Position numbers and translations under genes: made by a program. From Anaerolineales bacterium (GTDB taxonomy: Bacteria > Chloroflexota > Anaerolineae > Anaerolineales > Anaerolineaceae), in NCBI GenBank assembly GCA_020060485.1, contig JAGVAB010000171.1, forward strand, positions 1-24,957: a stretch of DNA of 24,957 nucleotides, written 5' to 3'. How positions within the stretch are numbered: position 1 is the stretch's first letter; the number at the start of each line of letters is the position of its first letter. This document shows, piece after piece, positions 24,647 to 24,957 of the stretch. The notes beneath the pieces were generated by a model, which was given only the letters and a program-made list of their open reading frames with translations, searched no databases and was not told the origin of the DNA.

Positions 24647-24690
24647 CTTGCTTCCCTTGACTCTTCGGGACAAGGGTGATTTTGAGCAAG
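24647..24690. repeat. Interrupted hairpin downstream of msrQ
   Basis: Two nested pairs of arms are seen: CTTGCT (24647-24652) with AGCAAG (24685-24690), and CCCTTG (24654-24659) with CAAGGG (24671-24676). The internal loop is asymmetric. There is no T-run on the plus strand. It could be part of the 3' end of the msrPQ message. Confidence 0.4.
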
Positions 24691-24889
24691 CCACGCCGGA
24701 AATCCCTTCGGTGCTCATGGCATTCTCAAGAAAGCTTGACATTTACGATTTTCCAAAACGGTCAAGGTCATCCAGACCAAAGTAGATGCAAAATGCTGAT
24801 GATAATGAGCTGCCCTCTGCCGCCATTTCTCCCCCGGCACGGATTGGATTTGTAAATCAGACTTCATAGGCCGGGAGAGGAAAAGAAAC

Positions 24890-24932
24890 GTACTGTGTTG
24901 AGCAGCGGCTTCGCCGCTGCTCAACACAGTAC
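24890..24932. repeat. Perfect 20-bp inverted repeat with TTC loop
   Basis: Arms 24890-24909 and 24913-24932 are fully complementary over 20 bp. On the plus strand it is followed by AAAAA, so it is not a plus-strand terminator. On the minus strand it is followed by a T-rich but interrupted run, so it could end a minus-strand transcript entering from beyond the window. Confidence 0.7.
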
Positions 24933-24957
24933 AAAAAGCTCCCCTTCCCGCAGAAGA

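Larger units (their letters stand above)
24599..24957. other. Gene-free stretch with hairpins at the window end
   Basis: I find no protein, tRNA or mobile-element signature in these 359 bases. Short open frames on the minus strand (for example 24715-24927) resemble nothing I know. The stretch holds two secondary structures, listed separately. The upstream operon end has no clear terminator here. Confidence 0.6.

Noticed and set aside
24715..24927. A 70-codon minus-strand open frame near the window end
   Set aside because: No recognisable domain, and its 5' part runs through the perfect hairpin; nothing supports it as a gene.

Overview
The window looks like an ordinary chromosomal segment of a strictly anaerobic or microaerophilic bacterium. 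My best guess is Chloroflexota, class Anaerolineae. The basis is indirect: low-oxygen detoxification (superoxide reductase, rubredoxin and its reductase), a Thr/Pro-rich 'TPTP'-linker lipoprotein, a membrane protein with a baseplate-J-like domain next to ruvX/mltG, and an EF-P with Arg at the modified-loop tip. There is no rRNA or tRNA gene in the window, so the taxonomic call is an inference. Base composition looks even across the genes, and I see no insertion sequence, prophage, CRISPR array or tRNA.

Layout. 1-3240 (+): efp with a good promoter and terminator, a small Cys-rich protein of unknown function, and ftsH, closed by a bidirectional terminator. 3242-6257 (-): an apparent operon yraN, miaA (overlapping) and a FadD-like acyl-CoA synthetase. 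6413-10150 (+): a stand-alone cyclic-nucleotide-binding-domain protein, a CinA-like protein with an eroded C-terminal domain, and a fusion of an MTA/SAH-type deaminase with a CYTH (triphosphate tunnel) domain. 10238-14452 (+): a tightly overlapped glycogen operon glgA-glgC-malQ with a terminator. 14519-15472 (-): an EamA/DMT transporter.

15466-18076: an oxidative-stress block. sodA (+) has a perfect-consensus promoter overlapped by a Fur/PerR-like box. Convergent to it, on the minus strand, lie rubredoxin, its NAD(P)H reductase and a class II superoxide reductase, which together make a complete electron path from NAD(P)H to superoxide. The rubredoxin gene is only 52 codons long. Upstream on the same strand are a baseplate-J-like membrane protein, ruvX and mltG, possibly one long transcription unit (21212 down to 16244).

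21340-24598 (+): a lipoprotein with a jelly-roll-like C-terminal region, a DEDDh exonuclease and a terminator. Then comes a 39-bp palindrome (18-bp perfect arms) directly upstream of msrP-msrQ, the periplasmic/extracytoplasmic methionine-sulfoxide repair pair. The last 359 bases contain no supportable gene but have two hairpins, one with a perfect 20-bp stem.

The most interesting points are the deaminase-CYTH fusion, the paired palindromic operators at sodA and msrP, the Arg-tip EF-P, the decayed NMN-deamidase domain of CinA, and the baseplate-J-like membrane protein. I found nothing that clearly amounts to a wholly new multigene system.
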